Part shown: positions 22,729-30,022 of the stretch, piece by piece | How positions within the stretch are numbered: the first letter of the stretch is position 1 | How the letters are laid out: each line of letters opens with the position of its first letter | From: a virus | Direction: 5' to 3' (one strand) | Virus record (IMG/VR): IMGVR_UViG_3300005471_000041 | Location: 1-30,073 of that record | Length of the DNA stretch: 30,073 nt | The notes under the pieces: generated by a model | The model's database searches: none | Told to the model about the DNA's origin: nothing | Seen by the model: only the letters and a program-made list of their open reading frames with translations | Translations under genes and position numbers: made by a program

Positions 22729-24255
22729 ATGACGAGAAAACTCCATTGTTTAGTGTTGCCAGTCGCGCTAATTGTGCTTTTACCCGTCTTGGCCCATTCG
22801 CAAGTTAAGATCTCATCCCTTCCCGAAACCACCACTCCATCATCGTCGGATGTCTTGCCCATAGTCAGTGGCGGTATCACGAAAAAAGTAACGGTGGCGA
22901 ATTTGTTGGGTGTAGGTCCTTCCGGAACGGTTACTACAAGCGGCAGTCCTGCCAACGGAAATCTTACAAAGTTTTCTGGCACAAACTCGATCACAAATGG
23001 CGACCTGTCCGGAGACGTGACTACAGCAGGTGGACTCGCGACCGCGATCGCCAACAACGTCGTGACCTACGCAAAGATGCAGGACATCTCTGCCGGATCG
23101 AGGCTGTTAGGTCGTGGTGACTCGGGTGCAGGCGACCCTGAGGAGATAACGATCGGCAGTGGTCTGTCGATGACCGGCACAACGCTCTCGGCAACCGGCG
23201 GTGGTACGGTTACTACAACGGGCAGTCCAGCGAGTGGCAATCTCACAAAGTTCTCCGGAAGTAATTCAATCACCAATGCAAATCTTACTGGAGACGTCAC
23301 AACCTCAGATGGCCTTGCCACGACGATCTCCAACGACGCCGTCACTTACGCAAAGATGCAAAACATCTCTGCGGCTTCGAAGCTGCTGGGTCGCGGTGAC
23401 TCGGGCGCTGGTGACCCGCAGGAGATCACCATCGGAAGTGGTCTCTCTATAAGCGGTACGACGCTCTCAGCGACCAGCGGCAGCGGAGCGACCGCGAACT
23501 CAACGACGGGGTCGGTCCCGTATCTATCCGCAACCAACACATTCAGTGACACGCCGCTGTTTCGTGAAGACGCCAACACGCTGGCGCAGAGAAATAGCAC
23601 AACCTCACAGACAACGAACATCTACCAGACCTTCACCGACGCCTCAAATTATTCGCGTCTGGCTGTTTTCAATACCGGTACTGGTTCATTTCAGATAGCG
23701 ACTCAGGCGGCCGGTACGGGCACGCTGCAGCGCCTTGACATCAGAATTGGAGGCTCCCAACCGGCCTATGTCTTCCAAAACAATAACTTCTCCCCCGCGA
23801 CCGATGCTGGCCACTCTTTAGGAACTTCATCAATTCGTTGGAACGGTGTTTTCTCAACCGGGTTCGTGAACGGAGCTTCCAACGGTTACCAATGGTCCGG
23901 AAGAGCGGGGATCTACTCCGAGTCGGCGAGCATAATTCGGATCACTGATGCAAGCGGTGGCGACTCGTCCATTACGCTGCGCTTCGGTGGCACAGCTTCT
24001 AATAGCCCGGCACTTCGACGCAGTAGTGCAAACCTCGAGGCTGTAGTGGCAGACGCCTCAGCCTACACCGCAATGGTGGCATTGAAGCATTGTTATAGCG
24101 GTACAAACGTTTGTGACTTTGCGGGAAGTGGTTCGCCCGAAGGCGTGGTGACTGGGAGCGTCGGCTCAACCTATCGGCGAACTGACGGTGGAGCAGGTAC
24201 CAGTTTTTACGTCAAAGAGTCGGGTAGTGGAAACACGGGGTGGGTTGCTAAGTAA
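22729..24255 (+). CDS. Tail fibre protein with Sec-type signal peptide and tandem 93-aa repeats
   Basis: The 508-residue protein has a basic start (MTRK), a hydrophobic core (~LHCLVLPVALIVLLPVL) and a likely cleavage after Ala-His-Ser (about residue 24): an unusual Sec-type signal for a virion fibre. KISSLPETTTPSSSDVLPIV and GGITKKVTV match common fibre N-terminal motifs. Residues 66-158 and 159-251 are two copies of a 93-residue repeat containing GSPA(N/S)GNLTKFSG, LLGRGDSGAGDP and SGTTLSAT. A central region (FSPATDAGHSLGTSSIRWNGVF) and the C-terminus SPEGVVTGSVGSTYRRTDGG...YVKESG..NTGW are typical fibre sequence. It may be a virion fibre with an odd leader, or a surface-exported protein. 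Confidence 0.75.
   Translation: MTRKLHCLVLPVALIVLLPVLAHSQVKISSLPETTTPSSSDVLPIVSGGITKKVTVANLLGVGPSGTVTTSGSPANGNLTKFSGTNSITNGDLSGDVTTAGGLATAIANNVVTYAKMQDISAGSRLLGRGDSGAGDPEEITIGSGLSMTGTTLSATGGGTVTTTGSPASGNLTKFSGSNSITNANLTGDVTTSDGLATTISNDAVTYAKMQNISAASKLLGRGDSGAGDPQEITIGSGLSISGTTLSATSGSGATANSTTGSVPYLSATNTFSDTPLFREDANTLAQRNSTTSQTTNIYQTFTDASNYSRLAVFNTGTGSFQIATQAAGTGTLQRLDIRIGGSQPAYVFQNNNFSPATDAGHSLGTSSIRWNGVFSTGFVNGASNGYQWSGRAGIYSESASIIRITDASGGDSSITLRFGGTASNSPALRRSSANLEAVVADASAYTAMVALKHCYSGTNVCDFAGSGSPEGVVTGSVGSTYRRTDGGAGTSFYVKESGSGNTGWVAK
22924..23481 (+). repeat. Two tandem 279-bp repeats inside the fibre gene
   Basis: Units 22924-23202 and 23203-23481 encode repeat copies of 93 residues each with no length difference. 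They are clearly similar at protein and DNA level but carry many substitutions, so the duplication is not recent or is under diversification. The periodic Gly/Ser/Thr-rich sequence suits a trimeric beta-fibre shaft. Confidence 0.85.
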
Positions 24256-24258
24256 CAA

Positions 24259-27200
24259 ATGATTTCCGAAGATCCAGACCTCCAGACCAAGCTCACCGCG
24301 CTGCGCGCTATGCAGGCGGAAGGGACAAGCCCGCGAGTCGCGGAACTTTGCCTGATTGAGTGGCCCGCCCCTGATGGTCCAATCTACTACTCGACCCGCA
24401 TCGCCGCGGATCTGCTTGACCGCCCGGAGCTGCTCGAGCGTTTGGATGGTCCGATCGAATCGCGTCTGCGCCAGGGAGTCTTTCTCGATATTCCCAGTTC
24501 CGCCGGCATCAGTGACGACAAGGTTACACTCGACTTCTGGGATGGCGACAACGAGCTCACGCGATTGACTCAGGTGCACGGCGCCGGCGAGCGAGTTGAG
24601 ATCTTCTACTACTTTCCAGACGTGGACTTGATCGTCTCCGAATGGTGGGGACACTGGCAGCCTCCGGACGCGGTGGACATCGATCGCTTCAGGGGAAGTG
24701 CTGAGTCGGGATTTCGCTCGAGCAGTCTCACGGTCCCGTCGCGAGCCTTCTTCACCGGATGCCAGGCGGTGTTTGGCGGTTTGCTTTCTACGCAAACCGA
24801 GATTGACGAAGGTGATTGTCCATATAACGTTCATCTGGGCGGCGCCGCTACCGGCGAAGATCCAGACTATGTGAACAATGCAAACGGCACAATTGGTGCC
24901 GGCGGCGAGTACATAAAAACGAGCGGCGGTCCCGACTGGAATTGTGGTGCGAGTCACAGTGACCCCGTCGTTGACAACGCTGACGCGCGCATTCGCTTTA
25001 CGGTGCTCGGCGGCTACTGCACGGTTGGTTTCTTTATGACCGACAGTCCGCGCAGCGGAAACGTCGATTGCCATGTTTGTCTGCAATTCAATCCTCCTGA
25101 CCACTCAGTAACGATCAAATATGGCAGCACGCAGCTGCGCGCAAACGCTTCCACTTGGGCTCCAGGCAATCAGTTCGAGATTATTCGCCGCAACGGTGTG
25201 TACCGGTTTTACAAACAGGCAGTGGAGTTCGTTGTTGCCGACTGGATTGCCCCTCCGGCAATCACGCCTCTGTATCTCGGCATTGCAGTGCAGTTCGAAG
25301 GCGCCGGTGTTTCCGCGCTTGCGGTGGCGATAGGAGAGGACATAGGAGCAGCGCCCGCGTTTGGGCTACTGAATCCTGACACCGGTCTACCGTTCACAAG
25401 CTGCCCGCGAAACAATATCGCGGCATGTGTGGCTCGTCTGGGTGATTCGAGGTCGTATCTTGCGTTTGACGTCGTCACGGAGTCACACGTCGTGAATGAA
25501 ACGAAGGGACCAAATCTCACAGTGACTTCGCGCGGCAACGTGACGAATCTTAATCGGCCTCTGCGAGTGATAGCCGGCAAACGACACGTCACCGATCTGG
25601 ATCTGCTGACGTTCGTTGCTGAGCCCAACACAAACCATCCAGACCAGGGTTCGGTCAAGACGCTATTCGCGGTCTCCGAGGGGCCATGTCAGTCGGTTGC
25701 GAATGGCAAGGTGAATGGAGCGACTATTGCGCCCCAGCATTCAAACTACCGCACCGGTGAGAAGCGCCAGGGCCAGACTTCGTTCTCTCCAAACGTTCTC
25801 AATTACTCGGGCACAAGCCTGTTTCTGGGTGTAGCTCAGGGCAACTTCAATAGCGCAACCGCAGACGATTTACGGGGCGAGGTCGACGTCGAAGGCTTGA
25901 AGGACGTGCGAGTCTACGAGACCGAAGAGATTTTCTCACAGCAATACACCGCGGAGCGTGGCTGGTGGCTCCTGCACATCCTTCAGAACAAACGATGGGG
26001 CTACGGTTTAGACCCGCGACGCGTGCGCATTGCCGATTTCATCGACCTCGACCACTGGTGCAGAGAAACGGTCTCGGTCAAAGATAAAGACGGCAACGTT
26101 CTGACTGGTCAAAGGACCACTTTCAACGCCGAACTAATTGATCGCACTGCGCAGCAGCAGATTACTGACCTGTGCTTGGCAGGTCGCTTCGGCTTGCCCT
26201 TCCCGCATCGTGGAAAGCTTCGCGTAGTTCCGCTCCGTAGGGCCATCGAATTGTTTTCGCCAGCGATCTTTACGGACAAGGCTTTCTTCGGTGCATTTGC
26301 GCGTGTGCCGAGCAACTTAGAACGTTCTGAGTGGATTGATGCCGTAACCGAGGCGCGCGAAACGTCCACGGAGCTTCTGCTCGAGGAGTGTCGAACGCGT
26401 GTGTCGGACTTATTTGCGTCGGCTGAGTACGAAGCACGCGACCGATCGGATGACGAGTTTGTAACAGACCTGTACATGGCATTTCTGAACCGCGCGCCCG
26501 ACACAATTGGCTTTGCCAACTGGATGGAAACTATACCCATCGAGGGCCGTCCCTTTGTGGTTGCAGGCTTCGCATTTTCCTCGGAGTTTGAACAGCTCTG
26601 CACAGACAGCGATTTACCGACCTTCACGGATCGAGGGCCTGGTCGAAACATCTGTCTTGATCGGCCGTCGAGTGAGGGCGGCAAGTCAACGCTCACTCAC
26701 TCAATTCTATCCGACGCACAGTTGTATAACCGGATTGTCCTCACTTACGACGACACCACACGTCAGAATAGTCAGGTGCCGCTCACCTTTGAAGACGTAG
26801 ATCAGCAGCTCCGCGCGGGCCGTGCCTTTGGTGACACGTCTCGACGTAAAGTTGAAATGGAGTACACGGCCTTCGGCGTCACAGACGTTGGTGAAGCAGG
26901 TCGGCTTGGCAATCTACTGTTGGACCTGGGTGAGTTCGATGAAGGCGGTCTAAAGAACAATCTACGAGTGCAGTTCACAACGTGGTATCTGTTCACCGTC
27001 GACTTGCACAAGTACCAGGTTATTCGAGTCGAGTCCAATAAGCTCGAAGTCATTAACAACATCCGAGAGGACCAGGGCCTGGAGCCGTTCCTATATTTTC
27101 GCATCCGCACCATGCGCCGGTTGCCGGACCTCAGGGTAGAGATCTCCGCGCAGGCTTATCCGACGAAGTACTACGAGGACCTTGAAATGCTGACCGAGAC

Positions 27201-27357
27201 GCCGATTCAGCCACCCTCGGGCTTTCCAGATCCCGATCCTGATGACCCGGACTCACCGGACGGCCGCACGAGAATACCGTTCAACGTTCCTCTCCTCGAC
27301 GTCGGGCACAACGATGACCAGGTCTTCTTCAGGGTAGGAGTTGAGCAACTGTTATGA
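24259..27357 (+). CDS. Tail tip / hub protein (gpL+gpJ-like) with lectin-like and DUF4214 insertions
   Basis: The 1032-residue protein starts at ATG 24259. The N-terminal ~190 residues resemble tail-tip proteins (VTLDFWDGDNELTRLTQVHGAGERVEIFYYFPDVDL, WWGHWQPP). The family motif CPYNVHLGG...GLPFTSCPRNN is split: ~165 residues (about 198-365) of beta-rich, lectin/jelly-roll-like sequence lie between its two halves. Residues ~712-784 (EYEARDRSDDEFVTDLYMAFLNRAPDTIGFANWMETIP...FVVAGFAFSSEFEQL) match DUF4214, a helical domain usually found in surface or adhesion proteins. The last ~230 residues (LTHSILSDAQLYNRIVLTYDD, FTVDLHKYQVIRVESNKLEVI) follow gpJ/hub domains. The protein probably closes the tail tip and contacts the host. 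Confidence 0.78.
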   Translation: MISEDPDLQTKLTALRAMQAEGTSPRVAELCLIEWPAPDGPIYYSTRIAADLLDRPELLERLDGPIESRLRQGVFLDIPSSAGISDDKVTLDFWDGDNELTRLTQVHGAGERVEIFYYFPDVDLIVSEWWGHWQPPDAVDIDRFRGSAESGFRSSSLTVPSRAFFTGCQAVFGGLLSTQTEIDEGDCPYNVHLGGAATGEDPDYVNNANGTIGAGGEYIKTSGGPDWNCGASHSDPVVDNADARIRFTVLGGYCTVGFFMTDSPRSGNVDCHVCLQFNPPDHSVTIKYGSTQLRANASTWAPGNQFEIIRRNGVYRFYKQAVEFVVADWIAPPAITPLYLGIAVQFEGAGVSALAVAIGEDIGAAPAFGLLNPDTGLPFTSCPRNNIAACVARLGDSRSYLAFDVVTESHVVNETKGPNLTVTSRGNVTNLNRPLRVIAGKRHVTDLDLLTFVAEPNTNHPDQGSVKTLFAVSEGPCQSVANGKVNGATIAPQHSNYRTGEKRQGQTSFSPNVLNYSGTSLFLGVAQGNFNSATADDLRGEVDVEGLKDVRVYETEEIFSQQYTAERGWWLLHILQNKRWGYGLDPRRVRIADFIDLDHWCRETVSVKDKDGNVLTGQRTTFNAELIDRTAQQQITDLCLAGRFGLPFPHRGKLRVVPLRRAIELFSPAIFTDKAFFGAFARVPSNLERSEWIDAVTEARETSTELLLEECRTRVSDLFASAEYEARDRSDDEFVTDLYMAFLNRAPDTIGFANWMETIPIEGRPFVVAGFAFSSEFEQLCTDSDLPTFTDRGPGRNICLDRPSSEGGKSTLTHSILSDAQLYNRIVLTYDDTTRQNSQVPLTFEDVDQQLRAGRAFGDTSRRKVEMEYTAFGVTDVGEAGRLGNLLLDLGEFDEGGLKNNLRVQFTTWYLFTVDLHKYQVIRVESNKLEVINNIREDQGLEPFLYFRIRTMRRLPDLRVEISAQAYPTKYYEDLEMLTETPIQPPSGFPDPDPDDPDSPDGRTRIPFNVPLLDVGHNDDQVFFRVGVEQLL

Positions 27358-27596
27358 GCGAGTACCCGGGATTTGACGTCAAGATCGACAACGACGACGG
27401 CACGCACACGCTGTTGCCGCTGCAAACAATTCACGTCTACGACGTCACGAACGATGAGGCTCTCGACGACGTTGCAAGCGATGCGAACGGGTTAGTTGCG
27501 TCTGGCGCGCTCGACGTCGATGCCGGCACGCGCATTCGCTTCAGTTTTAGTCGAGCTGATGGCATCTGCGGCTACTCTGAAGTCTTCACTGTATGA
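27354..27596 (+). CDS. Small tail-tip beta protein, 80 aa
   Basis: The ATG overlaps the hub stop (ATGA) and its own stop overlaps the next ATG. The sequence (FDVKIDNDDGTHTLLPLQTIHVYDVTND, GTRIRFSFSRADGICGY) looks like a small beta-sandwich of the type added to carboxypeptidase-regulatory or Ig-like tail modules. Translational coupling to the hub suggests a tail-tip or fibre-attachment accessory. Confidence 0.55.
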   Translation: MSEYPGFDVKIDNDDGTHTLLPLQTIHVYDVTNDEALDDVASDANGLVASGALDVDAGTRIRFSFSRADGICGYSEVFTV

Positions 27597-28273
27597 ACCT
27601 CGTTGCAAAGCACTCTGGTGGTACGAACCTTGTGGGCCGTCCACAGGCTCGGTCGCCGTGGTACCCAAGCGAGCGCAACAGGCCCGCACAAGTCGAGGTG
27701 TGGTGGCGCTATGAAGGCGAGGTTGCTGCGGCCGCTCGCTTGCTCGGCACGTTTAAGCCTGGCCAGGAAGTCGTTATCCCGCTCAATCCACTCGTGGATC
27801 GCAATATCATTTTGAGCACCATCTCAATCAGCGCCGCGGGCCTACGTTCGGTGAGAGAAATTGCCGATGCTCCTGAAACTCTGCTCGAGTACCAACGTGA
27901 ATCAGCGGCCCCCACGGTGGCGCAGGTCGGAGCGGCTACTCACATATCCATACGTCTGGCTGTTGATGGCTTCTCAACCTTAGCCATCAAGCGCAAGGTG
28001 CGCACGGCCGATGATGAGGCGATGACGACGAACGTTCAGGAGGACGTCACTGAAGTTGCTCCCGGCGCAACCTTGCCACGGTTGATTGACCTGATACGTG
28101 ATGATGGTGGCGCCGGCACACGTACGATCTGGGTGCGTGTGTCCCACTCCTCTGGTGGTCAATTCGGCGCAGAATCGGCCGCGCAATCGTTCACGTATGC
28201 TGATAGCGGCGGTGCCGGAGGCGACACCGGCGATGAGGATCCATTCCCCCACCGTGAATACAACCTCCCATAA
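27593..28273 (+). CDS. Distal tail protein, 226 aa
   Basis: ATG 27593 overlaps the preceding stop. It begins with a basic segment, then VEVWWRYEGEVAAAARLLGTFKPGQEVVIPLNPLVDRNIILSTISISAAGLRS, then beta-rich sequence with WVRVSHSSGGQFGAES and a Gly-rich acidic end. The repeated beta/Ig-like style and location at the end of the tail operon make it a tail-tip or receptor-interaction protein. No family is recognised. Confidence 0.5.
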   Translation: MNLVAKHSGGTNLVGRPQARSPWYPSERNRPAQVEVWWRYEGEVAAAARLLGTFKPGQEVVIPLNPLVDRNIILSTISISAAGLRSVREIADAPETLLEYQRESAAPTVAQVGAATHISIRLAVDGFSTLAIKRKVRTADDEAMTTNVQEDVTEVAPGATLPRLIDLIRDDGGAGTRTIWVRVSHSSGGQFGAESAAQSFTYADSGGAGGDTGDEDPFPHREYNLP

Positions 28274-28297
28274 AAATGCGAAAGGAAGGATAGAACA

Positions 28298-28411
28298 ATG
28301 AACCAATATAGCGAACTGGATCGACTGAACGCGGAGATCGATCGCCGCACGCGCGAGCTGCTCGAGATGCAGAAGCAACGGCTGCGAATCACTCTGCAAC
28401 GTCGTAAGTAA
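28298..28411 (+). CDS. Small coiled-coil protein, 37 aa
   Basis: ATG 28298 is preceded by AAAGGAAGGA (28281-28290), a good ribosome binding site. The 37-residue product (LDRLNAEIDRRTRELLEMQ then basic Arg-rich end) is one continuous amphipathic helix. It is the last gene before the putative terminator. Function unknown; tail-tip or spanin-like roles are not supported by any motif. Confidence 0.55.
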   Translation: MNQYSELDRLNAEIDRRTRELLEMQKQRLRITLQRRK

Positions 28412-28444
28412 ATGGCACGCGGCACCGTGTGTGGACCATGGTGG

Positions 28445-28470
28445 ACGGTACAGTCCGGCCACCCTACCGT
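28445..28470 (+). other. Inverted repeat in the post-tail intergenic region
   Basis: ACGGTA (28445-28450) pairs with TACCGT (28465-28470). An alternative GGAC/GTCC hairpin (28443-28446 with 28452-28455) overlaps it, so the two are mutually exclusive. With the two hairpins that follow it makes 28412-28607 a structured, apparently non-coding region. Confidence 0.4.
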
Positions 28471-28475
28471 GTAGC

Positions 28476-28520
28476 CGCCGTAGGACGGCGAGGTTTTAGG
28501 ACTCGGCGGGTCCTTTCTGG
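28476..28520 (+). terminator. Likely intrinsic terminator made of two hairpins
   Basis: CGCCGT/ACGGCG pair around an AGG loop (28476-28490), followed by AGGTTTT. Next, AGGACTC and GGGTCCT pair (28498-28514, one G-U pair) around GGC, followed by TTCT. Two short GC-rich hairpins each trailed by a brief T-run at the end of the tail operon fit a factor-independent terminator. Confidence 0.55.
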
Positions 28521-28607
28521 CGATCATGCGTTGCAGATAACGCGCTACTTCAATGTCCTTCTAGCGACAGAAAATATTTTTACTTTCATCAACAACGGAG
28601 GTTGACG

Positions 28608-29015
28608 ATGGATTGGTGGTTTTTGGTTGTTGGCGTTCTCGCGATTGTGCTGTGCGTTGGCGGTCCGTTTTTCATGGTTCCATCAGTCTTTCGGAACGTC
28701 CGTAATGTTTACGATCGACGTACTGGGAAGCGAACGCGCACGCAAAAGGCCTCCGCGTTGCTGTATCGATTTAGCAACCGTGCAATCGACGTGGATTATG
28801 ACAAGTCAGAGCAGGACGGCGACGGCATTTGTTTCTCGGCCCACCTCCGACTACCTCTACTAATGCGCCGGTTATCGTGCAGTCACGTTGGGTACTTGGA
28901 ATGGTGCCACCGCTGTGAGCGTCCAATCGGTCCCAAGATTCCTAATGTCCGATCTATCCCACCACCACCACCACCACCTGCGCCGGAGAGCAAACCCTCC
29001 AAAGGAGGTTATTGA
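28608..29015 (+). CDS. Single-span membrane protein with Pro-rich tail, 135 aa
   Basis: ATG 28608 is chosen because GGAGG (28597-28601) lies six bases upstream; the TTG at 28602 is less likely. Residues ~2-24 (WWFLVVGVLAIVLCVGGPFFMV) form one transmembrane helix. A basic region (RNVRNVYDRRTGKRTRTQKA) follows, which by the positive-inside rule puts the rest in the cytoplasm. The soluble part has CSHVGYLEWCHRCERPIG, a possible zinc site, then a run of Pro. The gene stops three bases after the AAAGGAGGT site of the AAA+ gene, so the two are coupled. Unknown family. Confidence 0.6.
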   Translation: MDWWFLVVGVLAIVLCVGGPFFMVPSVFRNVRNVYDRRTGKRTRTQKASALLYRFSNRAIDVDYDKSEQDGDGICFSAHLRLPLLMRRLSCSHVGYLEWCHRCERPIGPKIPNVRSIPPPPPPPAPESKPSKGGY

Positions 29016-29020
29016 TCACA

Positions 29021-29947
29021 ATGCCTTTAGCAAGACAGGCTCGAGGCCTGCGGCCGTTGATGTCACTGCCAACTTTGCCGGTATGTTTGTCTGTCGACGA
29101 TGTACCGCTGCCCGAGTCGTACGCCCCGCCGAGCTGGGCCACCGAGTTGATCAGTGAGTGGGAAAAGGAAAAAGAGTTGCATGCCGCCGGCGCTTATCCG
29201 ACTCAGTCAGTGTTGTTGCATGGACCGTCGGGTGTTGGAAAGACCACTGCAGCAAGGTGGCTTGCCAGGCATCTCAATCTTCCTTTAGTCACCATGCTTC
29301 TTTCAGCAATGGTTGACTCGTACCTCGGCGGCACCGGCAAGAACCTTGAGAAGGCCCTCCGTTTTGCGATGACCACGCCTTGCGTTCTTGTTATGGACGA
29401 GCTTGATGCCGTAGCTGGAACCCGTGAGGCTAAGCACCAGGACGTCGGTGAGATATGGCGTGTCACGAATACGTTCATTCAGTTGATGGACCAGTGGCAC
29501 GGTCAGCCTCGAAACTCACTCTTGGTTGGTACCACGAATCTCGTGAACGCGTTAGATACCGCCATCAGGCGGAGGTTCGAAAAGGAACTCCGGATGTCGA
29601 TGCCGACACAAAGGGAACTATCCGCTTTGGCTGGAGTAGCGGTGCCGACGGACCTTGTAATCAGTCACGCTGATATGCGCCGGCTGGTGCTGCAAGCGCG
29701 TCGACAATCCGTTGTACACAGCTTGGACTATGGCCTCGCTTTAACAGCCTTGATTTCGTCGGTTCCAAAGACTGAGGGCCATGAGAGATCGGCGGCAGGG
29801 GGCAGTGGGTTGACCCTGGCTGAAGTCGAAAAGCAACACATTCTCAGCGTGCTCGGAGCATGTGGTAACAACCAGGTTAGGGCGGCGCGCGTGCTCGAGA
29901 TCGACCGCTCAAAGCTTCAGCGCCGTTTGCGAGATTACAGATCGTAG
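29021..29947 (+). CDS. AAA+ ATPase fused to a Fis-type helix-turn-helix
   Basis: ATG 29021 follows the strong Shine-Dalgarno AAAGGAGGT (29001-29009); a TTG at 29012 is too close to it. The 308-residue protein has a classical AAA+ module: Walker A GPSGVGKT (68-75), Walker B VLVMDELD (122-129), sensor-1 LLVGTTN (167-173) and candidate Arg finger in AIRRRFEKEL (181-190), of the FtsH/CDC48/RarA-like style. There is no GAFTGA loop, so it is not a sigma-54 activator. Yet the C-terminal ~45 residues (LAEVEKQHILSVLGACGNNQVRAARVLEIDRSKLQRRLR) are a Fis/NtrC-type DNA-binding domain. It may be a DNA-targeted ATP-driven remodeler or a transcription regulator. It is coupled to the membrane-protein gene before it. 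Confidence 0.85.
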   Translation: MPLARQARGLRPLMSLPTLPVCLSVDDVPLPESYAPPSWATELISEWEKEKELHAAGAYPTQSVLLHGPSGVGKTTAARWLARHLNLPLVTMLLSAMVDSYLGGTGKNLEKALRFAMTTPCVLVMDELDAVAGTREAKHQDVGEIWRVTNTFIQLMDQWHGQPRNSLLVGTTNLVNALDTAIRRRFEKELRMSMPTQRELSALAGVAVPTDLVISHADMRRLVLQARRQSVVHSLDYGLALTALISSVPKTEGHERSAAGGSGLTLAEVEKQHILSVLGACGNNQVRAARVLEIDRSKLQRRLRDYRS

Positions 29948-29948
29948 T

Positions 29949-29966
29949 TGGGCGTCTGGACGCCCA
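29949..29966 (+). repeat. Perfect 8+2+8 palindrome after the AAA+ gene
   Basis: TGGGCGTC TG GACGCCCA begins two bases after the TAG. Read as RNA it folds to a 7-bp stem with a CTGG loop, but no T-run follows, so a terminator role is weak. TGGGCGTCTGG is the reverse complement of the core at 14058-14068. Confidence 0.5.
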
Positions 29967-30022
29967 GTGCGGTGTTCCGTGGGACGGTGGCGCGTTTCGG
30001 CACAAGAACCAGCTATGGTCAC

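Noticed and set aside
24166-25104. 312-residue - strand frame opposite the hub gene
   Set aside because: No family-like sequence, spans the junction of two + strand genes, and reflects codon bias of the opposite strand.
29021-29947. Sigma-54-dependent activator
   Set aside because: The Fis-type HTH suggests it, but the AAA+ core has no GAFTGA loop and its sensor/Walker B style is FtsH/CDC48-like.
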